A stretch of DNA of 64,000 nucleotides from Cognatishimia sp. WU-CL00825 (GTDB lineage Bacteria; Pseudomonadota; Alphaproteobacteria; Rhodobacterales; Rhodobacteraceae): NCBI RefSeq assembly GCF_040364665.1, contig NZ_BAABWX010000001.1:930001-994000 (forward strand). Direction: 5' to 3'. Each line of letters begins with the position of its first letter. The first letter of the stretch is position 1. The position numbers and the translations under genes were made by a program. Below the pieces are notes generated by a model that was not told the origin of the DNA, ran no database searches, and saw only the letters and a program-made list of their open reading frames with translations. Below are positions 37,849 through 47,252 of this stretch, one piece after another.

Positions 37849-38997
37849 GTGATAGGCATGATTTTTATTCTGATGATATCGATTGGTTTGATTGGGGCAA
37901 ATTCACTTGTTCTGTCACCAATCGCAGCCGAAGTTGCCGCTGGACTGTCTGTTGCAAACCCAGCCGATGTCATGGCTGCCTCTGCGGCCTATGGCGGCGG
38001 CGTTGCGATTTCGGCGCTTTTGTTGGCTCCAATGGCCGACAAATTTGGTGCAGACACCGCGCTACGTCAGTCGATGGTTCTTATTGTCGCCGCCATCGCC
38101 ATCAGCGCCTGTGCCCCTAACAGCACGGTCCTGATCATTGCCCAGGCCTTGGCTGGGATCGGCGCGGGCATGGCGTTGCCTGCCATCTATTCGCTTGCAA
38201 CATTGATCGCCCCAAAAGGCCAAGAGGCGCGTACAATCGGCAAGGTGCTGACCGGTTGGACATTATCGATGGTGGGCGGCGTCACCCTCAGCGCATTTAT
38301 TGCTGACAGCTTTGGCTGGCGCGCGGTTTATGGTGCCCTTTCGCTGGGCTTGGCTGCTGTGTTGATCACGCTTTACTATGTCACCCTGCCCCAAGCGCCA
38401 AAATCTGCCAAAGCCACTTCGCCGATCAGCGCGCTTAAGGTCCAAGGCCTTTTGCCCGGCCTGTTTTCAGTGTGCATGTTGGGCACAGCTTTCTATGGCG
38501 TGTACAATTATCTGGGCACCCATATTACCGAAGACCTTGGTCGCAGCATTTCTGCTGGTGGCTGGTTCACCCTGTCTTATGGGCTTGGGTTTGCGGCGGC
38601 CATGCTGTTTGACCCGATGTTAGATCGCATTGGTGCAAGACGCGGCTTGATTGCTGTTTTTGCCCTGACCAGCCTGTATTTGGTTTTTATGGCAAGCCTG
38701 GCGTATAGCTACCTGTGGCTTTGCCTGTCGATGTTTGGCTGGGGCGCGTTACAGCATCTCGGACTAAACCTGACCGTTGGCAGATTAAGCATGCTTGATG
38801 CCTCACAGCGCGGCGCGATCATGGGGCTAAACTCGGCTGTTATGTATGTCAGTGTTTTCGCAGCAACGCTGCTATATCGGCCCATCTTTGACGGGTGGGG
38901 GCTTGCGGTTTGCATGCTGCTTTCAGCGGTGCTCATGGCTTTTGGATGCCTAGAGGCGCTTGTAGCTCGGCAACGCGCAAAGTTGGTACAGCCCTAA
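37849..38997 (+). CDS. MFS transporter
   Basis: A 382-residue major facilitator protein with about 12 hydrophobic helices. It starts directly in helix 1 (MIFILMISIGLIGANSLVLSPI) and has the MFS motif-A-like loop PMADKFGADTALRQ and motif-C-like ALAGIGAGMALPAIYS. The pattern is of drug/metabolite efflux MFS (AraJ type). The start is GTG 37849 or ATG 37858; a stop codon closes the frame about 28 bases upstream. Divergent from an Lrp-type regulator, so export of an amino acid or derivative is a reasonable guess. Confidence 0.87.
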   Translation: MIGMIFILMISIGLIGANSLVLSPIAAEVAAGLSVANPADVMAASAAYGGGVAISALLLAPMADKFGADTALRQSMVLIVAAIAISACAPNSTVLIIAQALAGIGAGMALPAIYSLATLIAPKGQEARTIGKVLTGWTLSMVGGVTLSAFIADSFGWRAVYGALSLGLAAVLITLYYVTLPQAPKSAKATSPISALKVQGLLPGLFSVCMLGTAFYGVYNYLGTHITEDLGRSISAGGWFTLSYGLGFAAAMLFDPMLDRIGARRGLIAVFALTSLYLVFMASLAYSYLWLCLSMFGWGALQHLGLNLTVGRLSMLDASQRGAIMGLNSAVMYVSVFAATLLYRPIFDGWGLAVCMLLSAVLMAFGCLEALVARQRAKLVQP

Positions 38998-39004
38998 GCT
39001 GCCA

Positions 39005-39181
39005 TCAAAATTTTGACATGCGTCGCAGCAGGCGCATCGATTGTTTGGTACGTTTCTGGTCAAGTTTTTGACCCGAGGACGCCGGCGTCTTGCCCGCCAC
39101 AGCCTTCATGCCTGCAGAAACACCTTTGTTGACCAGCTGCCGCATCAAGCGGCGTGCAATCATTGAAACCAGTTTATCCAT
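39005..39181 (-). CDS. Small basic conserved protein, unknown
   Basis: A 58-residue, strongly basic protein (MDKLVSMIARRLMRQLVNKG ... MRLLRRMSKF). It has an N-terminal amphipathic helix, a Gly/Ala middle and a C-terminal Arg-rich helix. I know similar small proteins from Rhodobacteraceae, often next to scpB, but no function. It could bind nucleic acid or a membrane surface. The start at 39181 is the most likely; ATG codons at 39196 and 39193 would lengthen it slightly. Confidence 0.6.
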   Translation of the reverse strand: MDKLVSMIARRLMRQLVNKGVSAGMKAVAGKTPASSGQKLDQKRTKQSMRLLRRMSKF

Positions 39182-39255
39182 CGATACACCCATCAAGAAA
39201 TTTGCCGAAACCTATCAGCAAAATGTGCCGCTTTTGAGGCAGTGCCAGTCGCACA

Positions 39256-39912
39256 TCAGTCTTCAAACAATTCCGATTGTCCAGTTGTGGCCTCTTCTTC
39301 GGGTTCATCGTCGCCAACGCGCGGCATTGATCCCGGAGGCGGACGGTTGTCCAGCAAGCCAGCTGCGCGCAATTCTTTGAGCCCCGGCAAATCACGGGCA
39401 TTTTCCAACCCAAAGTGATCCAGAAAATCCTGCGTGACAACAAAAGTCACCGGGCGGCCCGGGGTCATGCGCCGCCGGCCAAAGCGAATCCATTCCATTT
39501 CCAAAAGTTGATCAACCGTGCCTCGGCTGACAGACACGCCGCGAATTTCTTCGATTTCGGCACGTGTCACAGGTTGATGATAGGCGATAATCGCCAAAGT
39601 CTCGATGGCAGCCCGCGACAGCTTGCGGGTTTCCACCTGTTCGCGTTGCATCAAAAACCCAAGATCTGGTGCTGTGCGAAAGGCCCAGGCATCTCCAACG
39701 CGCACCACATGTACACCCCGCCCCCGATAGCGTTTTCGCAGATGCACCAAAGCTTCTGCCGCGTCACATCCATGTGGCATGCGCGCATTCAGATCACGCA
39801 CATCTATTGGCTCTGCGCTGGCAAAAAGAATGGCTTCCACCATGCGCTCTTGCTCTGCCATTGGCGGCGCTTCAAAAAGGCTTTGGTCCTGCGGCGCGTT
39901 GTCTTCAGCCAT
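39256..39912 (-). CDS. scpB: Condensin subunit ScpB
   Basis: ScpB dimerises and binds the kleisin ScpA in the SMC-ScpAB condensin that organises newly replicated chromosomes. The 218-residue protein has two winged helices: MVEAILFASAEPIDVRDLNARM and SRAAIETLAIIAYHQPVTRAEIEEIRGVSVSRGTVDQLLEMEWIR, the second containing the family signature. The C-terminus is acidic and probably disordered. It overlaps the scpA stop by eight bases. Confidence 0.94.
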   Translation of the reverse strand: MAEDNAPQDQSLFEAPPMAEQERMVEAILFASAEPIDVRDLNARMPHGCDAAEALVHLRKRYRGRGVHVVRVGDAWAFRTAPDLGFLMQREQVETRKLSRAAIETLAIIAYHQPVTRAEIEEIRGVSVSRGTVDQLLEMEWIRFGRRRMTPGRPVTFVVTQDFLDHFGLENARDLPGLKELRAAGLLDNRPPPGSMPRVGDDEPEEEATTGQSELFED

Positions 39913-40702
39913 GGTCTATCTCTTTTCTACGCAATTGAATCGGCGCGAATGTGCCAGATTGCCGAATTTCCACTTTGCCTTCTTTCGCCAGCTCCAGTGA
40001 GGCCGCAAAGGTTGAGGCAGTTGCCGAACGGCGGCGTTGCGGGTCTGCTCCCCATCCTTCCGGTAGATAGCTGTTAATGTCGGTCCAAACCCCAGCAAAT
40101 CCAATCAACCCGCGCATACGTTCCAGCGCCTGCTCCATGGTAAAGATCGAGTCACGGTCCATGACAAAGGGACGGAATTCATCCTTGGTGCGCAACCGCG
40201 CATAGCCTTGCATCAAATCCAGCAGATTGGCGGTATAGGTGATAACCTTGGTACGTTCGACGTTTTCAGGCACGCCGCGCGCAAAGAAATCCCGGCCCAA
40301 TCGGTCGCGCGCCATCAGTTTGGCCGCGCAATCGCGCATCGCCTGCAACCGTTCCAATTGAAACGCCAAATGGGCTGCCAACTCGTCGCCTGATGGCCCA
40401 TCCTCGGTGGGATCTGGCGGCAACAACAGGCGTGATTTCAAAAACGCCAACCAAGCGGCCATCACCAGGTAATCCGCCGCTAGCTCTATGCGCAGCTGTT
40501 TGGCCTGTTCGACAAAGGCCAAATATTGCTGGGACAGCTGAAAAATGGAAACGTGGCGCAAATCCACTTTTTGGGTGCGTGACAGGGTCAAAAGCAAGTC
40601 CAACGGCCCCTCAAAGCCATCCACATCAATGATCAGAGCCTCCGCAGCGAGCCGTTCTGCCACCGCATCTTTTTTGGCTTGTTCAATGAAATCGTCGCTC
40701 AT
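39905..40702 (-). CDS. scpA: Condensin kleisin subunit ScpA
   Basis: ScpA bridges the two SMC heads. The 265-residue protein has the kleisin N-terminus FEGPLDLLLTLSRTQKVDLRHVSI (about 30-53), the LAADYLVMAAWLAFLKSRLLLP segment, and a C-terminal winged helix (TFAASLELAKEGKVEIRQSGTFAPIQLR). It begins three bases after nagZ ends and is translationally coupled to scpB. smc itself is elsewhere. Confidence 0.93.
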   Translation of the reverse strand: MSDDFIEQAKKDAVAERLAAEALIIDVDGFEGPLDLLLTLSRTQKVDLRHVSIFQLSQQYLAFVEQAKQLRIELAADYLVMAAWLAFLKSRLLLPPDPTEDGPSGDELAAHLAFQLERLQAMRDCAAKLMARDRLGRDFFARGVPENVERTKVITYTANLLDLMQGYARLRTKDEFRPFVMDRDSIFTMEQALERMRGLIGFAGVWTDINSYLPEGWGADPQRRRSATASTFAASLELAKEGKVEIRQSGTFAPIQLRRKEIDHG

Positions 40703-40705
40703 GCC

Positions 40706-41698
40706 CTACCCGCTTGCTAAGGCCTCAAGCTCTGCTTTCAAGCCCGCGATGTCAACTGCTACGGCAGGACGGCGCGCATCCAGAACCCGCAGAGCCCGCG
40801 TCTGCGCTTGTGCCGTCATCAAACCACTCGCAGCCACGACATCCTGCATCTCGCTCATATCACCATTGCAATGCAAGATAACGTCACAACCTGCTGCAAT
40901 AGACTTTGCGCTGCGCTGCGTCATATCACCGTCTAGGGCCTGCATAGAGATATCATCTGTCATGACCAAACCGTCAAAACCAATGTCGTCGCGGATCAGG
41001 CGCATCATCTTTGTCGAAATGGTCGCCGGCTGAGGATCAAGCGCTTCGTAAACCAAATGTGCGGTCATCCCCATCGGTAGATCGTTCAATTGGCGAAAGG
41101 GCGCAAAATCAATCTGTAGGTCTAAAGCAGAGGCCGTAACGCGCGGCAATTCCAAATGGCTGTCTTGCACTGCGCGGCCATGGCCGGGAATATGCTTCAG
41201 TACCGGCAATACACCGCCATCCATCAACCCATTGGCCACGGCACGACCAAGTTTCGTCACCACCTCGGGCGAATACCCATAGCACCGGTTTTGCAAAAAC
41301 GGATGCGTTGCCTTTGTCGCCACATCCACCAAAGGCGCGCAATTGCTATCAATGCCCAACTCTGTCAGTTCAACCGCCTGCAACAACGATCGTAAATACA
41401 TTGCGCGTTCAGCCGCGTCCCCAGCTTGCTGAATGTGGTCAAGCGGTGGCAGCCATTCTGTGGCCAAGGGCGGGCGCAAACGCTGTACGCGCCCACCTTC
41501 TTGATCAATCAGTATCGGCGCATCATGTTCAACACAGGCCCGCAACTCGGCGCACAAAGCCCGAATTTGATCCGCATGGTCGATATTGCGCGAAAACAGA
41601 ATAAAGCCAAACGGATTGGCTTCATGAAAAAAACGGCGTTCTTCTGATGTCAGCTTTGGCCCGGCACAGCCCAGGATCGTCGCCCCGAAAGTCTTCAA
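40706..41698 (-). CDS. nagZ: Beta-N-acetylhexosaminidase NagZ (GH3)
   Basis: NagZ removes GlcNAc from anhydromuropeptides in the cytoplasm during murein recycling. The 330-residue protein shows GH3 markers: NPFGFILFSRNI, LIDQEGGRVQRL, the loop KHIPGHGRAVQDSHLELP with the catalytic Asp/His, and the nucleophile region GLVMTDDISMQAL. I start at TTG 41698, which overlaps the upstream SPOR gene's stop as TTGA and gives the family-like MKTFGATILGCAG; a TTG at 41719 is a longer alternative. Such overlap implies translational coupling. Confidence 0.92.
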   Translation of the reverse strand: MKTFGATILGCAGPKLTSEERRFFHEANPFGFILFSRNIDHADQIRALCAELRACVEHDAPILIDQEGGRVQRLRPPLATEWLPPLDHIQQAGDAAERAMYLRSLLQAVELTELGIDSNCAPLVDVATKATHPFLQNRCYGYSPEVVTKLGRAVANGLMDGGVLPVLKHIPGHGRAVQDSHLELPRVTASALDLQIDFAPFRQLNDLPMGMTAHLVYEALDPQPATISTKMMRLIRDDIGFDGLVMTDDISMQALDGDMTQRSAKSIAAGCDVILHCNGDMSEMQDVVAASGLMTAQAQTRALRVLDARRPAVAVDIAGLKAELEALASG

Positions 41699-42642
41699 CG
41701 TGTGACCACCGGAATACAATCTGCGTTCTCTGCCTTAAGGGCGGAACACAGGCGGCGCGCATCACTTAGATCGACAAAGCCCTTGGCTCTAAGGCGATAG
41801 AAAGTGCGCCCGCCGCTGCTGGCTTTTTGCACAACCCGTTGTTTGTCGCCCAGATAGTCGCCAAATTTGGTCTGCAACTTGTCCCATTCGCTCTTTGCAA
41901 TGTCTTCGCTGGCATAGGCACCCAGTTGCACCAACCGGGTTCCTGCGGGCAAAGTATTTGCATCGACATCAACGGGCGCGGCAACCACCGGCGCAACAGA
42001 AGCGACCTGAACCGCTTTCTTCAAGCCAGCCGGACGCAGCCGTGGTCGCAGCGATTTACCGATACCACCTTTGACAATCTTAGGTTTTGCAACTGCTTCT
42101 TTGGGCTTTGCAACCTCCCCCAAACCAGTTGCACTTGCGGTCAGCTCTTTGACCAACCCATCGATACTGGCTGTAACCAATGGTTTTGGAGCGGTGATGG
42201 CTTCGGGTGTAGATTGAATATTGTTCGCGTTATCTGCGGCATTTTCAGACGGTTCGCCGGCTTTGGAGGCTGGCGGCTTGCTATCGCCGCTGAGTTTCAC
42301 AGGGGCGTCTTCGCTACTAAGCTTTATCGGCGGTGGTGCCAAAACAAGTCGGTCAGCTGGTGCTGCCGCCGAGCCATGTGCCGCGACCTTGTTAACAGCC
42401 AACCCCTGATGAGCGGCTTGCGAGCCGCCCGGATCAACAGGTTGTTCGCGCATTGGTCCGTCTATTGCTCGCACAACCGGTAAGCCCGTCACATCTCGCA
42501 CAAGCAGTTTATAGCCCCAGACACCGGCCCCGACGATCAAAGATAAGGACACAATGGCTCCGGCCCAATTGGCCATCGAGCCCACAATTTTTTGGGAATC
42601 TGGGCTTACAGCGCCCATATGGTTTACTGGTACTTCAGCCAT
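41695..42642 (-). CDS. SPOR-domain cell-envelope protein
   Basis: A 315-residue protein with one transmembrane helix (about 27-48, WAGAIVSLSLIVGAGVWGYK), a long Pro/Ala/Lys-rich periplasmic linker, and a C-terminal SPOR domain (about 235-315: GTRLVQLGAYASEDIAKSEWDKL, FYRLRAKGFVDLSDARRLCSALKAENADCIPVV). SPOR domains bind denuded glycan strands and target proteins to the division septum. Two C-terminal cysteines may form a disulfide. It lies between argS and nagZ on one strand. Confidence 0.9.
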   Translation of the reverse strand: MAEVPVNHMGAVSPDSQKIVGSMANWAGAIVSLSLIVGAGVWGYKLLVRDVTGLPVVRAIDGPMREQPVDPGGSQAAHQGLAVNKVAAHGSAAAPADRLVLAPPPIKLSSEDAPVKLSGDSKPPASKAGEPSENAADNANNIQSTPEAITAPKPLVTASIDGLVKELTASATGLGEVAKPKEAVAKPKIVKGGIGKSLRPRLRPAGLKKAVQVASVAPVVAAPVDVDANTLPAGTRLVQLGAYASEDIAKSEWDKLQTKFGDYLGDKQRVVQKASSGGRTFYRLRAKGFVDLSDARRLCSALKAENADCIPVVTR

Positions 42643-42719
42643 GCTCGCCTCGTTTTACTGACGACGCGCTGTCGTCAGGGGTCTCTTGCCAATGCCTCAC
42701 CCCTGACCATGTGCCGATT

Positions 42720-44465
42720 TTACCGCATCTCTTGCGCAGGAGTTACCCCAAGAATACCAAGACCAGAGGAAATAACAACGGCTACTGCACGCGCGAGCGC
42801 GATTTTCGCCTGTGTCACGGCGGCGTTGCCCTCTTGCACAAAGCGCAAATCAGCGTTGTCTTTGCCCGCATGATACAAGCTGTGCAGATCGCTGGACAAT
42901 TCATAGAGGTAAAACGCCACCCGATGTGGTTCATTGGTGCGCCCGGCGATTTCCACCAAACGCGGCCATTCCGCCAGCTTCTTGGCAACCGTGACTTCGG
43001 CCACATCAGACAGATCAGACAAATCTGCTTCTGCCAGCGTGGCATCAGACACATCAATCCCTGCTTCCGCTGCTTTACGCACAGCGGAACACACCCGCGC
43101 ATGGGCGTATTGTACATAAAACACCGGGTTGTCCTTGGATTGCTCCAGCACTTTGTCAAAATCAAAATCAAGTGGCGCATCGTTTTTACGGGTCAGCATC
43201 ACAAAACGCGTCACATCCGCGCCAACCTGATCCACCACATCGCGCAGGGTCACAAATGTGCCCGCCCGCTTTGACATCTTGAATGGCTCGCCGTTTTTGT
43301 ACAGCTTCACCAGCTGCGTCAGCTTGATATCCAAAGGCACTTTGCCATCAGACAAGGCAGACACCGCGGCCTTCATGCGTTTGACATAGCCACCGTGATC
43401 CGCGCCAAAGATATCAATCAACTCGTCAAAACCGCGCTGAACCTTATCGTAATGATAGGCAATATCAGGCGCGAAATAGGTCCATGAGCCATCAGATTTC
43501 TTAACCGGTCGATCTACGTCGTCCCCGTGATCAGAAGACTTGAACAGGGTTTGTTCCCGTGGTTCCCAATCTTCTGGCTTTTTGCCTTTTGGGGGCTCAA
43601 GTACACCTTCATAGATCAGCCCTTTGGCATCCAACGACGCCAAGGCGGCTTCGATCAGGCCGGTGCCATATAATGATTTTTCCGAATAGAATTTATCCAT
43701 CGTGATGTTAAGCGCCTTCAAGTCGCTACGGATCAAATCCATCATCATTCCGGTGGCAAATTCACGGATTTCTGCCAACCAGACATCCTCGCCCTTGCAA
43801 AGGTACGCATCGCCTACCTTGTCCTTCAGCGCTTGTCCTGCATCGATCAGATATTCACCCGGATAGGTGCCATCTTCAAACGCCACTTCCTGACCATGGG
43901 CTTCCTGATACCGCAGAAAGACAGAGCGCGCCAAAACATCGACCTGCGCCCCACCATCGTTGATGTAATATTCGCGCGTCACTTCGTGACCGGCAAAATC
44001 AAGCAACGAGGCCAAGGCATCGCCAAAAACCGCGCCGCGCGTATGACCAACATGCAGCGGCCCTGTTGGGTTCGCCGAAACATATTCAACATTCACCCGT
44101 TTGCCCTGCCCCATGTCAGAGCGTCCAAAATCCGCGCCTGCTTGCAGCACATTCTTGACCAGATCGCGCCAAAGGCCCGCGGCCAAACGTAAATTCAAAA
44201 ACCCGGGTCCTGCGACCTCGGCGGTTTCCACCCGCGCATCAGACGCCAGTTTGGTCGCCAGATTCTCTGCGATATCACGAGGTTTCATTTTGGCAGGCTT
44301 TGCCAGAACCATAGCCGCGTTGGTTGCCATGTCCCCATGGGCCGCATCGCGGGGTGGCTCGACAGCGACATTGGTGAAATCCAGCCCTTCTGGCAACGCA
44401 CCTTCGGCTTGCATGGCGGTCAATTGGTCAATGACCAATGTGCGGATTTCAGAAAACAGGTTCAT
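42720..44465 (-). CDS. argS: Arginyl-tRNA synthetase
   Basis: A 581-residue class I synthetase. The HIGH motif is in [19 protein letters not shown] (about 120-138), the KMSKS-like motif is FKMSKRAG, and the C-terminal DALR anticodon-binding domain ends [13 protein letters not shown]. The N-terminal Add-1 domain is present ([12 protein letters not shown]). The start at 44465 has AAGGACAT upstream; a 12-codon longer frame is rejected. Confidence 0.97.
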   Translation of the reverse strand: MNLFSEIRTLVIDQLTAMQAEGALPEGLDFTNVAVEPPRDAAHGDMATNAAMVLAKPAKMKPRDIAENLATKLASDARVETAEVAGPGFLNLRLAAGLWRDLVKNVLQAGADFGRSDMGQGKRVNVEYVSANPTGPLHVGHTRGAVFGDALASLLDFAGHEVTREYYINDGGAQVDVLARSVFLRYQEAHGQEVAFEDGTYPGEYLIDAGQALKDKVGDAYLCKGEDVWLAEIREFATGMMMDLIRSDLKALNITMDKFYSEKSLYGTGLIEAALASLDAKGLIYEGVLEPPKGKKPEDWEPREQTLFKSSDHGDDVDRPVKKSDGSWTYFAPDIAYHYDKVQRGFDELIDIFGADHGGYVKRMKAAVSALSDGKVPLDIKLTQLVKLYKNGEPFKMSKRAGTFVTLRDVVDQVGADVTRFVMLTRKNDAPLDFDFDKVLEQSKDNPVFYVQYAHARVCSAVRKAAEAGIDVSDATLAEADLSDLSDVAEVTVAKKLAEWPRLVEIAGRTNEPHRVAFYLYELSSDLHSLYHAGKDNADLRFVQEGNAAVTQAKIALARAVAVVISSGLGILGVTPAQEMR

Positions 44466-44515
44466 CGAATATGTCCTTATACTTTGAAGGCGGTTTAACA
44501 CTGCCAGCGCCTACG

Positions 44516-45118
44516 TCAATCCGCAGGTGACCCAATTGGAATTTCTACCCCGGTCAAATCTGAGGCATCGCGGTGATTGATCCAGCTGATGGCTTGCACA
44601 ATCGCGTTTTCATCTGATGCGCTGTGCGGTCGGATCAAGTGAAATCGCACAGCGCACTTGCAATCTGTTTCTGCCAATGCAGCCGACATCTTTCGCAAAG
44701 CGCTTTCCGCCATTTGAAAGCCAATATCGTCCGCCCCATGCGCCTGCGGCACGACGTTGATTGCGGCCCCGCGAGCGCTTTTCAGACCAAGATGCAACGC
44801 CTCAATCAGTGCCAAAGACACCCCGGCAAGCACATGCTCTGGGTCCTGCCGGCGCATCGGCAACAGGTTGATCAACAGATGCAAGGGTTCTTCATCCCAA
44901 ATCGCGCCCAATTGCCTGATCTGGGCCAAGCTTAGCAGCCTGATTGGCAAATGCTCTATCAAATTGGGCGCGCGCATCGCCATGTTTTGCAAGCGATCAC
45001 TATCCTGATCCATCAGAATAACGCGCGCCTGTTGGTCGACAAACACCGGCAAAAGCCGTTCGCCCAAAGAGCACGCGGCCCCCGCTACAAAGATGGTTTT
45101 ACCTGCGAAACTGGTCAT
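44516..45118 (-). CDS. Degenerate short-chain dehydrogenase-like protein
   Basis: A 200-residue protein resembling an SDR Rossmann fold. The N-terminus KTIFVAGAACSLGERLLPVF looks like an altered dinucleotide loop, followed by an acidic strand end (VILMDQDSDRLQN). At the place of the catalytic YxxxK it reads GFQMAESALRKM, with F for Tyr and E for Lys, so oxidoreductase activity is unlikely. It may be a pseudoenzyme or a diverged family found mainly in this group. It lies between argS and dgt on the same strand. Confidence 0.65.
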   Translation of the reverse strand: MTSFAGKTIFVAGAACSLGERLLPVFVDQQARVILMDQDSDRLQNMAMRAPNLIEHLPIRLLSLAQIRQLGAIWDEEPLHLLINLLPMRRQDPEHVLAGVSLALIEALHLGLKSARGAAINVVPQAHGADDIGFQMAESALRKMSAALAETDCKCAVRFHLIRPHSASDENAIVQAISWINHRDASDLTGVEIPIGSPAD

Positions 45119-45185
45119 GCGAGGCGCTTACAACAAAAACGCCGCAACGAATAGCAAAATGCAGCAGATACCTTAATTTTATGAC

Positions 45186-46337
45186 TTATAAGGGCAGTTT
45201 CTCGCCCAGCAACCGCTCATATTCGGTCAAGGCATACCGGTCTGTCATGCCAGCGATATAGTCGCTGACCCGCCGCGCAATCGCTGTTTCATCCGGCAAT
45301 TGTCGCAGATCTTCTTGCCAGTTCTCAGGCAGTAAATCCGTGCGATCCATAAACAAGGGAAACAGCGCCTCGACCACCTGTGTGACCTGCGCCCGCTTTT
45401 CCATCACCGATGGCGCGCGATACATGCGTGAAAACAGAAAGTTCCGGATGACCTCTAGTTGCTCCAAAAAGACGTCAGAGAACGCGATGACCGGCCGGCC
45501 CAGATCACGCACCGCTTGCGCATCTACCGCGCCACATTCTGCAATTCTGGCCTTTGAAGTTTCTATCACATCTGACACCATCACCCCAAACACCCGCCGC
45601 AGCGCCTCGTGTCGACGCCGATTGGCTTGCAGCGCAGGATAGATCTGATCAACTTCGGCAAAAGCCTGCCCAATCACCGGCAAGCGCTCAATATCGGCTT
45701 CAGTAAACAACCCAGCCCGCAAACCATCCTGTAAGTCATGGTTATTATAGGCAATATCATCCGCCAATGCCGCCACCTGTGCCTCGGCGCTAGCATGGGT
45801 GTGCAATTCCAGATCATGCAGAGCATTATAATCTGCCAGTGCATAAGGGATCTCGCCAAGCACTGGCCCATTGTGTTTTGCGATGCCTTCCAGGGTTTCC
45901 CACGTCAGGTTCAACCCATCAAACTCGGCATAATGCCGTTCAAGGGCCGTCACGATCCGTACCGCTTGGGCGTTGTGGTCAAACCCACCATAGGGCAACA
46001 TCAACTGATCCAACGCATCTTCGCCCGTGTGTCCAAAGGGCGTGTGCCCCAAATCATGTGCCAGGGCCACGGCCTCTGTCAGCTCTGCATTCAGACCCAA
46101 AGCCCCAGACACTGTACGCGCCACCTGTGCCACTTCGATTGAATGGGTCAGTCTGGTGCGAAAATAATCGCCCTCGTGTTCAACAAAAACCTGGGTTTTA
46201 TGTTTTAATCTCCGAAAGGCGCTGGAATGAATAATTCTGTCGCGATCCCTTTGAAAACACGAGCGAAATGTGCTTTCTTCTTCGGTAACTCGACGCCCTC
46301 TGGCAAGCGTTGGATCCGACGCAATTGGCAAGTTCAT
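45186..46337 (-). CDS. dgt: dGTP triphosphohydrolase-like protein (HD domain)
   Basis: A 383-residue dNTP triphosphohydrolase of the Dgt family. N-terminal RIIHSSAFRRLKHKTQVF and the HD-domain metal ligands HSIEVAQVART and ALAHDLGHTPFGHTGEDAL are clear, as is ALADDIAYNNHDLQDG. It would hydrolyse dNTPs to nucleosides and triphosphate, balancing the pool; preference for dGTP is not certain in this subgroup. I start at ATG 46337 with AAGGACAAG upstream. It is divergent from the A-type carrier gene. Confidence 0.92.
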   Translation of the reverse strand: MNLPIASDPTLARGRRVTEEESTFRSCFQRDRDRIIHSSAFRRLKHKTQVFVEHEGDYFRTRLTHSIEVAQVARTVSGALGLNAELTEAVALAHDLGHTPFGHTGEDALDQLMLPYGGFDHNAQAVRIVTALERHYAEFDGLNLTWETLEGIAKHNGPVLGEIPYALADYNALHDLELHTHASAEAQVAALADDIAYNNHDLQDGLRAGLFTEADIERLPVIGQAFAEVDQIYPALQANRRRHEALRRVFGVMVSDVIETSKARIAECGAVDAQAVRDLGRPVIAFSDVFLEQLEVIRNFLFSRMYRAPSVMEKRAQVTQVVEALFPLFMDRTDLLPENWQEDLRQLPDETAIARRVSDYIAGMTDRYALTEYERLLGEKLPL

Positions 46338-46437
46338 CCCGCTTGTCCTTGTGGCCTGTGCTCTGGTTTCATATATTGCACTCTGCGAACAATCTTCACC
46401 GGGCGCAACCGCCCAAATGCCTGTCAGGAGTGACAAA

Positions 46438-46761
46438 ATGCAACTTCCGCCTAAAGTGACCGATCGAGCCTTTGCCCGTCTGGCTGAAATCGGGGCTGGC
46501 GATCAGGGCCAAGGGCTGCGCGTTGCTGTCGAAGGTGGCGGCTGTTCAGGCTTTCAATATGAAATCAAGCTCGATGCCCCTTTGGCCGATGATTTGGTGC
46601 TGGAAGGCCAAGGTGAAAAAGTTCTGGTGGACACAATTTCGCTGCCGTTCCTGCAAAATGCCGTGATTGATTTCACCGAAGAATTGATCGGCGCGCGGTT
46701 TGTGATCGAGAATCCAAATGCCACGTCCTCTTGCGGATGTGGCACAAGCTTTTCGATGTAA
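46438..46761 (+). CDS. erpA: A-type iron-sulfur cluster carrier (ErpA/IscA/HesB)
   Basis: A 107-residue HesB-family protein with the three cluster-binding cysteines C36 (GGGCSGFQY), C99 and C101 (SCGCGTSF). It accepts a 4Fe-4S cluster from the Suf/Isc scaffold and hands it to target enzymes. The start at 46438 has AGGAG seven bases upstream; a longer frame overlapping dgt is not supported. Which A-type subgroup it belongs to (ErpA or IscA/SufA) cannot be fixed by eye. Confidence 0.88.
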   Translation: MQLPPKVTDRAFARLAEIGAGDQGQGLRVAVEGGGCSGFQYEIKLDAPLADDLVLEGQGEKVLVDTISLPFLQNAVIDFTEELIGARFVIENPNATSSCGCGTSFSM

Positions 46762-46766
46762 CCTGT

Positions 46767-47198
46767 TTACCTTTCAGCATAATCAGCGAAACTGCGCATC
46801 AGATGCTTGGTCTGATTGCGAAAGCCATTGGCTGAAAAATACGCCATGATTTTATACAGGCCGTTTACACGCATCTGCATGTCTACCCGCCACAAGGTGG
46901 TGCCGTTCTGAGTTTCAAAAAAACTGTTCTTTGAAATGCTGGCCGATTGGCTCGAGACATATGAGACGCAATACATCTCGGGCAGCTCTTTCGCCAATAT
47001 CGTTTCGATCATTTCAAATTGCTGCTCGCCCACCCGAAAGGTCAGCTGCGTTGTCGCGCCCACAGTGCCGGGCTCTCCGTCAAGCGGCGCGTGACCAATA
47101 AAACCGTTTTGCCAGCGTCTGCGATTGTCATGTGACGTCAAAAGTTCGACCACCCGTTCGCGGTGCAACTTCACTTCTAATTCGACAGAGTATTTCAT
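46767..47198 (-). CDS. SRPBCC-superfamily protein, unknown ligand
   Basis: A 143-residue protein that begins like a START/Bet v1-type hydrophobic-ligand fold (MKYSVELEVKLHRERVVELLTSHDNRRRWQNGFIGH) and alternates beta strands with a long C-terminal helix (NQTKHLMRSFADYAER). No catalytic residue can be named. The start has AAGGTG at normal spacing. It is convergent with the A-type carrier gene (five bases between stops) and divergent from xth. Confidence 0.8.
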   Translation of the reverse strand: MKYSVELEVKLHRERVVELLTSHDNRRRWQNGFIGHAPLDGEPGTVGATTQLTFRVGEQQFEMIETILAKELPEMYCVSYVSSQSASISKNSFFETQNGTTLWRVDMQMRVNGLYKIMAYFSANGFRNQTKHLMRSFADYAER

Positions 47199-47252
47199 TT
47201 GGGCACCTTAATTCGGGTTGAGCGTCCCCCCTGATAACGCCATAGTCCCCAC

